Shown: one piece after another, positions 30,902 through 42,131 of the stretch
Layout: every line of letters begins with the position of its first letter
Numbering within the stretch: position 1 is the first letter of the stretch
Source of the DNA: Podochytrium sp. JEL0797
Lineage: Eukaryota; Chytridiomycota; Chytridiomycetes; Chytridiales; Chytriomycetaceae
NCBI GenBank assembly: GCA_027596195.1
Contig: JADGJG010000013.1
Location: forward strand, 40,530 to 104,529
Direction of reading: 5' to 3'
Length of the DNA: 64,000 nucleotides
Translations under genes and position numbers: made by a program
The notes under the pieces: model-generated
Told to the model about the DNA's origin: nothing
Seen by the model: the letters and a program-made list of their open reading frames with translations, nothing else
Databases searched by the model: none

Positions 30902-32332
30902 ATGTCTGAAAGACGAAGGTGAGAAGATGACCGCGATGCTGGTCCAGAACTCATAATCGAACGCAGTTTCGATTTCTCTTGGGCTCCACCTGGGACGACG
31001 TATGCCCCAGTTTCGCCTGATGACGCTGTCGTCACCATCACGGCACCAGAAGTCCCAGCTTGGACTCAATACTTCAAAACTGTGAATGGAGCTGCCACAC
31101 CTCAAAGCGAGATTTCGGACTGTTCAAGCTCAAGTCAAGTGAATGTCTGGGGAGCGACATTCGATGATGGGCCGAGTAGTTACACTTCCGACGTTTTGGC
31201 ATGTGAGTGGTTAACTTCCATCTTCGATTCATCCTCATCATAAATCTGTAGATTTTCAAACCGCGGTCATGCATGCGACATTTTGGGTCGTGGGAGTGAA
31301 TGTGGTTTCATTACCAAATATCCTGGAACAGACCTACCAAGAAGGCCATCAAATAGGGTGCGTTTTTCTCTGCTCTGAAAGCCGTTTACCTGACAATCGA
31401 TGTAAATAGAATCCACACGTGGTCACATCACGATTTGACAACTCTCACCGATGACCAGGTCATTTCTGAATTGGTGTTCGGAGCAAAAGCCATTTATGAA
31501 GTGCTGGGAGTAGTTCCAAAGTTCTTCAGACCGCCATGTGAGTTCCAACGGGTAGTTTTTCCATTTCCGGCGCGTTTAAACAATATTTTTTCAGACGGGA
31601 ACGTCAATGGCCGAGTTCGCAGACTGGCTGCCACTATGGGGCTTCGATCGGTGCGGTGGAGTCTGGACTCAGAAGATTGGACTTGCGTTGGCTTCGGCAA
31701 TATTTCGAATGTTCCGGCTCTTGTGGCGAGTTGGGCACACAATAATTACACTCATGAAATTTCGCTTGAGCACGATATTTACGCGTGAGTTAAATCTGTT
31801 CCAGATTTAATGTATGTTTTCTAACATCATGCCGGGAAACAACCGCAGCGAAACGGTTTCCGTCGTCAGTCAAAATCTCGACATTCTGATCGAGGCTGGG
31901 AAAACGATAGTTCCCCTCTCGCAGTGCATCGGAGATACCGACTCACCATATAACAATCCCGTTCTGCAGAATTTCTTTGCATCTGGCGTTTTTGATGCAC
32001 ACGTCAACGCGACTTCAACAGCGACCAGCCATTCAAAAAGCTCACAGTCGTCCATTGCCACCACTCCGTCGTTGTCTCCGACCTCGATAGTTGATTCATC
32101 AAGCCGTGCAACTCTCATACCCGCAACAGAATCCATTTCGACTTCCCTGCAACCCGGGATACTGTTGTCGCTTATTGTAGCGAGTGTCACACTCGTAGTC
32201 TTATTGATTCTGGCTTTGATTTGGCTGCTTTTCCAGTGGCGGAAGGCTAATAAGCAGAGAAAAGTGGGGTCGGGATCTGGACCATTTCTGGCAGTGAACG
32301 GCGAAGACGACGGCGAGGTTAAAAAATTTTAA
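30902..32332 (+). CDS. Chitin deacetylase (CE4/NodB) with C-terminal membrane anchor
   Basis: At least six exons, introns near 30919-30966, 31201-31252, 31359-31410, 31541-31594, 31785-31847. The CE4 motifs are complete after splicing: TFDDGP, IHTWSHHD (metal His), RPPYGN (the Tyr codon is split by an intron), LDSEDW and ISLEHDIY. The C-terminus has a Ser/Thr-rich stalk and a hydrophobic segment (ILLSLIVASVTLVVLLILALIWLLF), then WRKANKQRK. It should be a type I membrane-bound enzyme. The first exon is weak: MSERRS joins to FDFSWAP in frame but gives no signal peptide, so the true 5' end may be missed. Deacetylates chitin to chitosan at the surface. Confidence 0.82.
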
Positions 32333-32590
32333 GTTCTCCATTTTATTGCATCAATATGAATACGATTGTTTTAAGATGTATAAGCGCGAATAGGGGGTGG
32401 GATGCAAAATTGCTTAACTTCGTGCGAAATTGCGAGAGTTCGGTGGTCGAACTACTCTCGATCTGAGTTATATCGCTTGAGGTACTGCTCGTTTGGTAAA
32501 CTGATCAATTTATTTGTATTTTGAGGCACAATCCAAAGATGATATGACATGATATTGAAAATAGAAGAATGATATGCAAAAGGGAAATAT

Positions 32591-35076
32591 CTATGCGTGG
32601 CTCGCAAAAATTCCCGAGTCGAAAAATGCTTGAAGGATGGGGTTGTCGTAAGCAGAGCCTGGAGCTCCGATGCATTCTGAAAGAGGGACAATCATGTTTC
32701 CGGCGCTGATAAGAATGTTCATACTTTGTCCGATTTCGGACACGGTGTCACTAAAACACGAAGCCATCGATTTAGCGCGGGGCTACAAAGACAAGATTCA
32801 AACTTACGCGTAGATGTCATGTTCGAGCGAGATTTGTTGCGTGAGGCCGTCGTCGACCCAGGACTGAAGTTCGACGGGAATGTTGGACGAATTGCCATAA
32901 GTGACTGTGGTCCAATCCTCTGAATCCAAACTCCAAGTAACAGATTGAAGACCCATATTTGCAGCCAATCCGCGAACGCGGTCATCAATAGATCCGTCTG
33001 TGAAATGAAAGGGTCAGAAAGGAAAACATGGCGTGAGCAAAAACGAAGTTTACATGGCGGCCTGAAAAACTTTGGCGCAAGGCCAATAACCTCGTAAATC
33101 GCTCTTGCACCGTAAACGAGTTCAGAAATGATTTGATCGTCTGCAAAGGAGAAGTTTAGCTTTATGGGGCAAGGAGCATATGAGAAACGTACCACTCAAC
33201 GTCGTCAAGTCCTGATGCGACCACGTGTGAATACTGGCGTATTGATCAGTAGTGAGAGCGCATGAGAAGGGATTTTTACCCTATTTGATGCCCATTCCGG
33301 TATGTTTGGGCCAATGTGTCGGCATATTTCGGGACATTGACCCCAATTACCCAAAATGTCGCGTTCATTCCGACTCCTTGAAAATCTAGTTCGTAACTCT
33401 GATTAGTTTCTTGCAAATAGTTTCGAGCAGCGAAATACTTACACGACAGGACTTGCGGAGTGAAAGCGCTTGGACCGTCGTCGAATGTTGCACCCCACAC
33501 GTTCACTTGATTCTGATTAGTGCAGGTAGTGATGTCGGTGCTAAAAGCTGCTCCTCCGTTGACGCTTTGGAAGTATTGAGTCCACGCGGGAACGGGGGGT
33601 GCTGTTATGCAATCGTTCGGGTCAAGGGTTGGGTTGATTGGGGAATATCTCGGTCCAGACGGAGCCCAAGAGAAATCAAACCTATTGGAAAAATTTAATG
33701 CCCAGCAAGTAATTAGAAAATGATTCATACTTGGCAGAAGTCGGCGTTGGTGTTTTCAAATTAGCAGAAGTCGGTGTTGGTGTTTTCAAAGTCTTGGTGG
33801 CGGACTTGGTCAAAGTCACAATTCCAGACTTGACGAGCCTTGTGGTCGATTTCGTGGTCACCACCGGGGGCCTTGTGGTCGATGTCGCGACAGATGAAGT
33901 CGCACTCCTAGTCGTCTCGTCGTCCACGCCATCCGCAAGCGCAGCGGCATATTTGTTGAATTCACCCGAATCAAAGAATGCCTTCAGAATGCGGTTGTTG
34001 TAAGCTCCAGTCGTATCTCCGATGCAGGTGGTGAGAGGAACAATCGTGTTTCCCGCCGCAATCAAAATGTCCATGCTTTGTCCGATCACGGAAACGGTTT
34101 CGCTGAATAAAATCAGGTTGGAAAACAGCACAAAAAAAAACAGAATTCACAACTCACTTCCAATAATCGTGCTCCAGCGAAATGGCGTTTGTGATTCCAT
34201 CATCGACCCAGCTTTGGAACTCATCGGCAACGTTTGTGATATTGTCGAAACCGACGCAAGACCAATCCTCAGTGTCTTCGCTCCACGTGACCGCATGAAG
34301 GCCCATTGTAGCAGCCAGACGACGAACTTTGTTGTTGATGGCGCCATCTGTGCAAAGGAAAGTCAGTGTCGCCCGCGATTCACTCCAAACACTCACAAGG
34401 AGGTCTGAAAAACTTTGGAACAGTCCCAACGACTTCATATATCGCTTTGGCACCATAAACCAGCTCAGAGATAATTTGATCATTGGTGAGAGTGGTCAAG
34501 TCCGGATGAGACCACGTGTGGATTCTGAAACAAGGATGAATGAGATTTTCTCATGATGAATGAGTTGGCAAGTGGGTGCATACCCAATCTCGTGTCCGTC
34601 CGCATACGTTTGCGCCAAGTATTCTGGCAATTGTAGTACATTTGATCCAATCACCCAAAACGTGGCCCGCATTCCAACGCCTTGAAAATCTGATAGGTGA
34701 AGTTTGAGTTAAAAATCAAAAATCAAAGCTCCGGCAGAAAACTCACACTTCAATACATCTGGAGTCGAGTATCCGGGTCCGTCATCGAAAGTGGCTCCCC
34801 ATACGTTCTTTTGATTCGAGCCAGTGCAATCGGTCACGTCGGCAGAATATGATGCATTGCCGTTCACCCTCTTGAAATAGTGTGTCCATTGGGGAACGGA
34901 AGGTGCCACAACACCCGTGTCCCAATATGGTGCCCAAGTAAAGTCAAAGCTGCCAGCCAAGCTGTTAGAATGCATGTCTGAAACGAATGGATTTCTCACC
35001 CTTGGCCGGCAGCGAGAGCAGCAACCGACGCAATCAAAAGAGCACCGAATGCGGGATCACTGTTATGCAACATCAT
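32591..35076 (-). CDS. Chitin deacetylase with two NodB domains in tandem (predicted fusion)
   Basis: The start at 35076 encodes a signal peptide (HNSDPAFGALLIASVAALAAGQG). The first domain has TFDDGP, IHTWSHPD, RPPYGA, EDTEDW, ISLEHDYW, then a Thr/Pro/Lys-rich linker with a 10-residue repeat (LKTPTPTSA). A 49-base intron at 33682-33730 (gtatga, ctaat branch-like site, aatag) joins the linker in frame to FDFSWAPSG of the second domain. That domain has TFDDGP, IHTWSHQD, RPPYGS, LDSEDW, ISLEHDIY. The second domain has no signal peptide of its own. If unspliced, the first domain would instead end 18 residues later. The fusion is an inference from splice signals and frame. Confidence 0.75.
33731..33790. 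repeat. Two tandem 30-base units in the linker between NodB domains
   Basis: Units at 33731-33760 and 33761-33790 differ at 2 positions and each encodes LKTPTPTSA plus Asn or Lys on the minus strand. The end of the repeat coincides with the donor site of the intron that joins the two deacetylase domains. Confidence 0.9.
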
Positions 35077-35416
35077 GATTTTGTTTTTAATTTGTTTTCC
35101 AATATAATCGCATCGGAATAAGCAAATGAAGAATGGAGTGGGTAATGAATACATTCCTTTTTTCTTCATTCTCTCTGTCATATCATTCATGTGGATAATG
35201 AATAAAAAGCACGCTGCCAATTGCCACATGGTATGAGCTTCCGATCGACTGTTGGAACCGCTTGTGAAATGGAAATTCAAAAATGCAAACGCCAAGCGAC
35301 GCATATTCACCGCTAGCAAATACAACTGCACTTTCATTTTATTATTCATACATATGCTAATTTTTGCTTATTTCGACAAAAGATCGAGACCGTCTAGCAA
35401 TCTGTGTATTCTTGCA

Positions 35417-36656
35417 TCATCTTTGATTCCCGCGACGCCTGTTATTTAAAATCTTTGCGCTCGAGTTATCAGCATTAACAGCGGCATTTGCATCTGGATT
35501 ATCGGCATTCGCTGCCGCGTAGGTGTCAAATTCTCCCGAGTCGAAGAATTCTTGGAGAATCGAATTGCCATACATTCCTGCCGTATCTCCGATGCAAACC
35601 GAGAGGGGAACGATCGTGTTTCCAGCTTCAATCACAATGTCCATGCTTGGTTCAACCTCGGCCGTAGTCTCACTGTTGGTGCCACAAAGTTATTAGAATT
35701 CAATTGTCAGCGAGGGGAGTCGGCCGACGTACTCCCAATAATCATGCTCCAAGGAAATGGCATTTGTGACTCCATCATCCACCCAGCTTTGGAACTCGTC
35801 TGGAACGTTGGACATGTTCCCTAGCCCAACACTGACGGCATCCTGCGTATCTTCGTTCCAAAGGACGGCTGTGAAGCCCATCATAGCAGCCAGACCGCGG
35901 ACTCTGTCATCAATGGCACCATCTGTGAAAGGAATCCGAATCAATAGGAAATATCGCGTTCCACAACTTTTTGTTGCTCACAAGGAGGTCGGAAATATCT
36001 GGGAATCACGCCAAGAACTGTGTAAACTGCCTTCGCTCCGTACACGAGCTCAGAGATAATTTGATCGTCGGAGATGGAGGTCAAATCCGGGTGGGACCAT
36101 GTGTGAATTCTAATCAGTGATTTAGAAAAATTTTTAATCAACAAACGAGAGTGGCAAACCCAATTTCATGTCCATATGAATCCGTCAATACCAGTGTGTC
36201 CGGCAGCTGCTGCACGTTCGCTCCAATTACAAAAAAGGTCGCAGTCATGTTTGCGGCTTGGAAATCTGTTGCATTGAATCTAGTTCAATTCGGCGGTTTT
36301 TTTCGGAGGAAAGAAAATACTCAACAGTCCAAGATATCGGGCGTAGAATCTCCAGGCCCATCATCGAAGGAAGCTCCCCAAACGTTGTCCAATCCGGACC
36401 CTGAGCAATCCGCGATATCGTCTCCGAACGTTGCATCGCCGTTGACATCTTGAAAGTACTGTGTCCATTCCGGCACTTCGGGAGCAACGACACCCGTGTC
36501 CCAGTACGGCGCCCACGAGAAATCGAAATCTCTGGATCAAAGTGTCGGTTGATTGATGAGAATCCAAGTTGGAGTCCAACGTTACCCTTGCGCCGCAGCG
36601 ACGGCGATCAACGACGAGGCAGCCAGTCCCTTGAGCATCAAATTGTATCTCTGCAT
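35417..36656 (-). CDS. Chitin deacetylase (CE4/NodB), divergent in one catalytic motif
   Basis: Starts at 36656 with a signal peptide (MQRYNLMLKGLAASSLIAVAAAQG). Motifs: SFDDGP, IHTWSHPD, RPPYGA (Tyr restored by splicing) and ISLEHDYW. The fourth motif reads WNEDTQDAVSVG, lacking the Trp of the usual D-x-x-D-W found in its paralogues. The short C-terminal tail is Asn/Ala-rich (NADNPDANAAVNADNSS) and ends in a basic patch, with no clear anchor. It is the middle gene of three on the minus strand, all in the same orientation. Confidence 0.85.
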
Positions 36657-36805
36657 TTGTGTAATGAAAAATGGGCAATTGATTTTGAGGTAAAGTGGGT
36701 TTTTATCTGATTTGTTTGGCTTTGATGTATTCATTTTATTCAGCTAAGATTTCCTTAATTCATAATGCAATAAAAAACATTTACAGAAAGAAAATATCGT
36801 ACGCA

Positions 36806-38023
36806 TCAAACTCCCAATCCCAGGACAGAGACCGCCACTGCAACCGAAGAACCACCCGCCGTCGCCGCCGCGGCGACAGGATTGTACAGTTCAAATTGCC
36901 CCGACTTGAGAAACGTTTCCAGGATCGTGTTGCCATAGGGAGTGGAATCCCCAATGCACTCCGAGAGGGGGGCAATCACGCGTCCGGCCTTGATCAGCAA
37001 GTCCATGGATTCCTGTACGACGGCGACGGTTTCTCTGCATGAAAAATAATGGAAGAAAGCCGAAACGCGTCAGAAACTCGAATGCCGAAGGTGGAAAGGA
37101 TAAGAGAGAAGAAAAGAAATCCACTCACGCATACAAATCATGCTCCAAAGAAATCGGGAGCGTCAAATTCGCCGCCAACCACGTCTGAAACGCCAACGGA
37201 ACCTGCGTCATGTTGTTCTTGCCCACGTAGTTCCAATCATCCGTATCGGCTTCCCAAGTGACCGAAGTCAACCCCATCGACGCGGCCACCTTGCGCACCC
37301 GTGGGTCAATGTCGCCGAACGGTGGTCGGTAGAATTTTGGCACGACTCCAATCACTTCGTAGATGGCTCGCGCGCAGTAGACAAACTCGGCCACGATTTG
37401 GTCGTCAGTCATGTTGAGGAGGGACGGGTGGCTCCAAGTGTGGATGCCGATTTGGTGGCCCGCTTGGTAGGTTTGTAGGAGAACTTGAGGGAAATCCATC
37501 ACGTTGCCGCCAATGACCCAGAATGTGGTGTGCATGTTGACTGACTTGAAGTCTGAGAGGGGGGGTTTTAAAGTATCAGAAAACGCGTGGGTCAAAGGGG
37601 TTCGAAAATGCAACTCACAATTCAACACGGTCTGAGTCTCGTTGGAAGGTCCATCATCGAAAGAAGCTCCCCAGACATTGGAAGTGGGACCGGTGCATTT
37701 GGTGATGTCGCTTGCTGGAACGGGAAGAGATCCACCAGCATTGGCAAAGTATGACGTCCACTCGGGAACACCAACGGCTGGAACATTCTGAGTGGGTGCC
37801 CAGGTGAAGCTTGGACTATGAAACCACAACGCGATGAGATCAGATATCACGCAACCATAAGGGATAGAGAGATGAAAAGGGGTCGGATTCCTCACGTTTT
37901 TGCGGGTGTTGCGACAACGGCAGGAGCGTTGGGCACAATAGGTGGTACAACGGCTTGGCGCACATGGAGGACTGGCGCAGAGAGAGCCAGCTGAGTAAGG
38001 AGAAGAGAGGATAGGAAGAGCAT
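36806..38023 (-). CDS. Chitin deacetylase (CE4/NodB) with probable GPI signal
   Basis: Start at 38023 (MLFLSSLLLTQLALSAPVL, signal peptide), intron after PAKT, then TPSFTWAP. CE4 motifs: SFDDGP, IHTWSHPS, RPPFGD (Phe where paralogues have Tyr), EADTDDW, ISLEHDLY. The end (PVAAAATAGGSSVAVAVSVLGLGV) has a small-residue patch before a hydrophobic tail, the shape of a GPI-anchor signal. This is the best-conserved classical chitin deacetylase of the group. Confidence 0.88.
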
Positions 38024-38252
38024 TCTTGTTGTTTTTGCGAGTTGGTTCGTGCATCTGGATCGGGGAGAATGGCCGTTTTTATATACTTTTTTGGCGACCC
38101 CTTCTTGGCAACACCCCTCTGCACCCCTTCATTCCGATGGCGTTCTCGAATTCCGCTGAACTCACTCCGCAGAAGCCAAATGAACCAACCCTGCTTTTTT
38201 ATTGTGCCAATGCGAGGAAAACCGGCGTCGGCAACTTGCTTGGCAAAACAAA

Positions 38253-38785
38253 ATGTTTTCAAACGACGACACACCCAAAACCAACTTCACGCTCTCCATC
38301 ACCTCCGGCCTCCTCGCCGCTCTCGCAACTCTATTCGCCAAACTTTTGACATCCTTCTCAGACGAACCGCTCTGGTTCATTCCAGCTTGGTTGCCGTTCT
38401 TGCAGCTCAAATTCCTTCTCGTTCCGCTCGTTGTTCTGGCCAATATCGCAATGTGGATCGTGTTCACCCGGGCTTTGAATTCATCTCCTTCGTCTGCAGC
38501 CGTGAGCGTCTTGAACAGCAGTGCCAACATGATCGCCTCAGTTGAGTCAGACTTCGAGAAGCGGGTTCGACATATACTGATTCTCTGTCACTTGAAAAGG
38601 CACTTCTGGGATTCTTTCTGTTTCAGGAACAGTTGTCGACGCGGTGGTGGATGGGTGCCGCGTTTGTGTTGGGTGGAACCTGCCTCATGAATGTGGCGAG
38701 TCAAAATGGAGAATCCCACGGCGAATTCGCCTCAATACCGAGTGACGAGATTCCTTTAGAAGATGAAGTATCGTTGATGGAATAA
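38253..38785 (+). CDS. TMEM42/EamA-like membrane protein (copy 1)
   Basis: Two exons, 38253-38540 and 38600-38785, phase 0, 157 residues. About four hydrophobic segments: SGLLAALATLFAKLL, LLVPLVVLANIAMWIVFTRAL, VSVLNSSANMIASALLGFFLF and WWMGAAFVLGGTCLM. This is the half-size EamA (drug/metabolite transporter) pattern of TMEM42. The acidic C-terminus (PSDEIPLEDEVSLME) is unique to this copy. The donor site is the unusual gttgag, supported by alignment with copy 2. Substrate is not known. Confidence 0.8.
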
Positions 38786-38841
38786 ATAGAAAGAGACCTG
38801 GAGAAACCTCAACAGTCAAAACCACGCAAAAAACACACTCG

Positions 38842-39359
38842 ATGCCCCGAAGTGCTTCGAAACCCAACTTTGCTCTCTCCATCACGTCCGGACTCTTGGC
38901 AGCCTCTGCAACTCTCTTTGCCAAACTTCTCGCGTCCTTCTCGCACGAGCTGCGGCTCCCATTCCTCCCTTCCTGGCTGCAAATCAACCCGAAATTCGTT
39001 CTCTTGCCGCTCGTGATTGCCTCCAACGTGGCCATGTGGGCGGTCTTCACGCGTGCGCTCAACTCTTCGCCCTCTTCTGCTGCTGTGAGTGTACTCAACA
39101 GTAGCGCCAACATGATCGCCAGCGTGAGTGGTTGAAGCAAGTTTGCTTGTCAATGCCAAAATTGATTCTCTGTGGGGGGTTTTGACAGGCGATCCTGGGA
39201 TACTTTCTCTTTGACGAACATCTTTCAGTGCGGTGGTGGATTGGCGCTGCGTTTGTGTTGGCGGGAACCGCGTTGATGAATTCGGGGTTCAGTGAGCTCA
39301 CAGCCAGGACCGAATCATCGCCTGCCACGAATACGAGATTGCGGCCAAAGAAAGAATGA
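38842..39359 (+). CDS. TMEM42/EamA-like membrane protein (copy 2)
   Basis: Two exons, 38842-39123 and 39189-39359, 150 residues. It is nearly the same as copy 1 through SITSGLLAA, LFAKLL, MWAVFTRALNSSPSSAAVS, NMIAS and the intron position, with AILGYFLFDEHLSVRWW after the splice. It starts only 56 bases after copy 1, so this is a recent tandem duplication. The C-terminus is basic rather than acidic. Confidence 0.8.
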
Positions 39360-39431
39360 GGACGATATATTATAATTTCCATTCGGGGTGTATCCAAAAA
39401 AACAAGAAAGCGATATTGGTGAATAAACGCG

Positions 39432-41020
39432 TCAGTGGCCCCCACCACCTTTCTCCCCACTCCACAGACCAATCACTTGACTCAAGACACTCAAGAACAT
39501 GACAAAACACCCAAAGACGGCCAACGCGAGGGCGCTTGCCTTCATGGTGTCCATTTTTTTGGTCTCGTCGATAGGGTCCGTGACCATCCGCAACTTGTAG
39601 TACAAAAGTCCAGGGAGAATATAGCAGATTGTTGTTGATCCCGTTGCTCCAACCAATGCCAAGACCTGCGAAAATGATGCATCAAAACACATTCCAGCAA
39701 AACCAGTCAACTCACAGTCGACAAATCGTCCACGCTAATTGCAATCAGATAGCTGCCCACTAATAGCCCTGTAGTAATGGCCGTGAATCTGAACTCTGTC
39801 ATTTGGATGGCTGTGTTTCCTCCCGTCAAAACTTTTTCGAGAGACGCGCGCGCGGGGTGGCATTGGAGAGGGTAACTGAGGAGAAAGAGAACTGCCAGCG
39901 AGATTTGTCCTCCGGTAATAAGTGCTCCGGGTGGATCTGTATCGAGAATCGTCGGTCAATACATTTCGCGGTCAAATGCAATGGACTCACACATCGAAAC
40001 CACATTCCCCGAGACGGCGTTCCCAAACGTCAGATATCCCATGATTCCAATCAATTGATACACGCTGAAGGCGGTCAGAATCGACAAATGAATCACTCGC
40101 TTCACGTGGGACACAGAGTTTTCAATCAATTCGTTGTGGACGGAAAAGATCTGCGAAACCGCCCAGGATCATCAGTCTTTCATCATGAGCAAGCGCTGAG
40201 CTTACGTTTTGATGGCATGTGAAGGCAAACACAAAGATTGGCAGCGTCTTCAAAAACGACGAATCAACCTTGACCCACACCACCTCGCTCCACTCGGGTC
40301 TCTTGGGCATCCCGTGGGCACCAGGCGCCACAAAATATCCAAAAACAATGCACACGAGATATACAACTGCGCACAACGCCAAACCAGAAGTGTACCGCAA
40401 GCTGTCGAGCCGTTTCGCAAACGCCACCGGAACCAACGGGACCATCGCCAGCGTGATCCACAAGCCCTTCCTGAAAATCAGAAAGTCGGCGGGAGTATCG
40501 GGATACAGACTGTGCATGACAGAGGGCAGCAGGTCCCCGATAATGACCAAATAGCTGACCGAAACGCCGAAACACTTGACAGCAATGGCCAGATCGAACC
40601 AGATGGCGGCCTGCGGATACGTGAGCTTCGAGATTTGGAAGAAGGAGCTGTGGCGGCCAATCTTGGAAGCGCAGTGCGTCAGGAGGGTGAGGCCAAAGGC
40701 AGAGGCGCACCCTGACAGTGCAATCATCAGTGAGCCCAGACCGAGACCCGTCGAGGCTAGCGCCTTGGGCATGGCCAGCATGCCGCTGCCCAGGATCGTG
40801 TTGGTGATGTTGACAGCGGAACCTTCGAGGTTGGGGGTGAGTTGCGAGCGAGGGGTTTCTTACGCTTACTTAAAGTGGTTCCCGTGGCGTCGACCTCCGA
40901 CGCCCCGTGGTAAACGTCTTCTTCGACTTCGTCATCATCATCTCCCGCTTGCAAGCTCGTGTATCCAGGGCCATGCACAGGCGGAGCGGTGCGAGAATTG
41001 GACCGTGATGAGGCAGACAT
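39432..41020 (-). CDS. AVT-type (SLC38/AAAP) amino acid transporter
   Basis: Multi-exon gene from ATG 41020 to 39432. The N-terminus is cytosolic (Ser/Arg then DDDDEVEEDVYHG). Membrane core: NTILGSGMLAMPKALA (the conserved N-terminal AAAP motif, split by an intron), many hydrophobic segments including FTCHQNIFSVHNEL, VYQLIGIMGYLTFG, and the C-terminal LALVGATGSTTICYILPGL, which matches the conserved AAAP end. Expected to move amino acids, probably across the vacuolar membrane, as for Avt proteins of yeast. Exact member (Avt5/6 or other) is not determined. Confidence 0.85.
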
Positions 41021-41334
41021 TCCAAAATCTGTTTTTGACAGCGCGAAAATTTTGGTTTCTTATCACTTTTCATTACGACATCAACGGGGTTAAAATGGTA
41101 TTTGGACATGAGCGTCCGAAGAAGGGCCTTTTCGGCACAGTTGGGTTGAATGCAGCCACGGCCGTGGTGTTCCACGCGTTAACTGAAATTGCTCGTCATT
41201 GATTTAGAAAATGCACTCTTTGGCATCATCGTCATCACCAGCTCGCAAACTCGTGCATCCAAGACCGTTTACAGAGGTGTAAATTCTCGAATTCTTTTTG
41301 GCAGCAACGAAATTTATTTTAGTTTTCTATTCAC

Positions 41335-42016
41335 TCAGCAACAGCACAGCAAGACCTGGTACACGGACATGGTGTTCCATCCCCCGCAAATCTGCCCAAA
41401 TTCAACATCAATCTTTGACACGCTCAAAAAAAAACAACAACCCTCCTCTGTGCTATTGCCTTGGCAAGGCAAGTCACACGTCTTGGAAAGTGTTGCAGAC
41501 GCGACCGAGTTTCCACAGAAGCACTGACTGGCCAATTCGAGACCCGCGTATTGGAATTTGTCTGCGCCACATGTCCCCACACAGTTGTCAACTGTCACAT
41601 TCGACCGCCCGGATTGGCGAGTCGAGAGAGTCGGAGTGGTTGATGCGTCAAGAGGGTAATCCAAATAATTCCACTTCGCCATAACCGGGGTTAATGTGAG
41701 AAACGCGATAAACCGAGATGGCACTCGAACCACCGCACAGCTATCAATTCGACGCGATATTATGTGAGCCAAAAGAATAAATGATTGAATAGACACAATC
41801 CTCAGTGCTATTTAGTCGATTAAATTGGAACGTGCCACAAAAGCCCTGTATTCTAGACACAGCGCCTCCATACGCGAATCCATCCAACGCACTAGAGGAG
41901 ACACACGCTTCGACAGTGAGATTTGTGAGAATCGATCGCTGCGTCGGAAGGGTGCTGTTCGTGCCCGAGTCCGAACAGCATCCGAAATACAACCTATTAA
42001 GACATTCGATAGTCAT
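41335..42016 (-). pseudogene. Decayed pair of WSC domains
   Basis: Minus-strand fragments still show WSC character: LYFGCCSDSGTNSTLPTQRS, LTVEACV, then a CGG-SSAISVYRV block, then a second unit NVTVDNCVGTCGADKFQYAGLEL, QCFCGNS, CDLPCQGNSTE and ICGGWNTMSVYQ. The second unit has lost the YLGC cysteine (reads NYLDYPLD) and the first has lost its second cysteine pair. Stop codons and frame changes separate the pieces. It lies directly downstream of the intact WSC gene and is probably a duplicated, degenerating end of it. Confidence 0.6.
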
Positions 42017-42131
42017 TCCTTCTTTTACAAATTATACTGTACCCCTTACGTGTTCAGTGAGAGTAGATTTCAGAATACAATAAAACTTCTTTATCTAAAT
42101 AGATCGTGTAGAATGAGAAAAATGTCCTTTT

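Noticed and set aside
33682..33728. Independent start (MNHFLITCWALNFSNR) for the second NodB domain
   Set aside because: The putative leader coincides exactly with a canonical intron (gtatga...aatag) that joins the two domains in frame, and it is a poor signal peptide.
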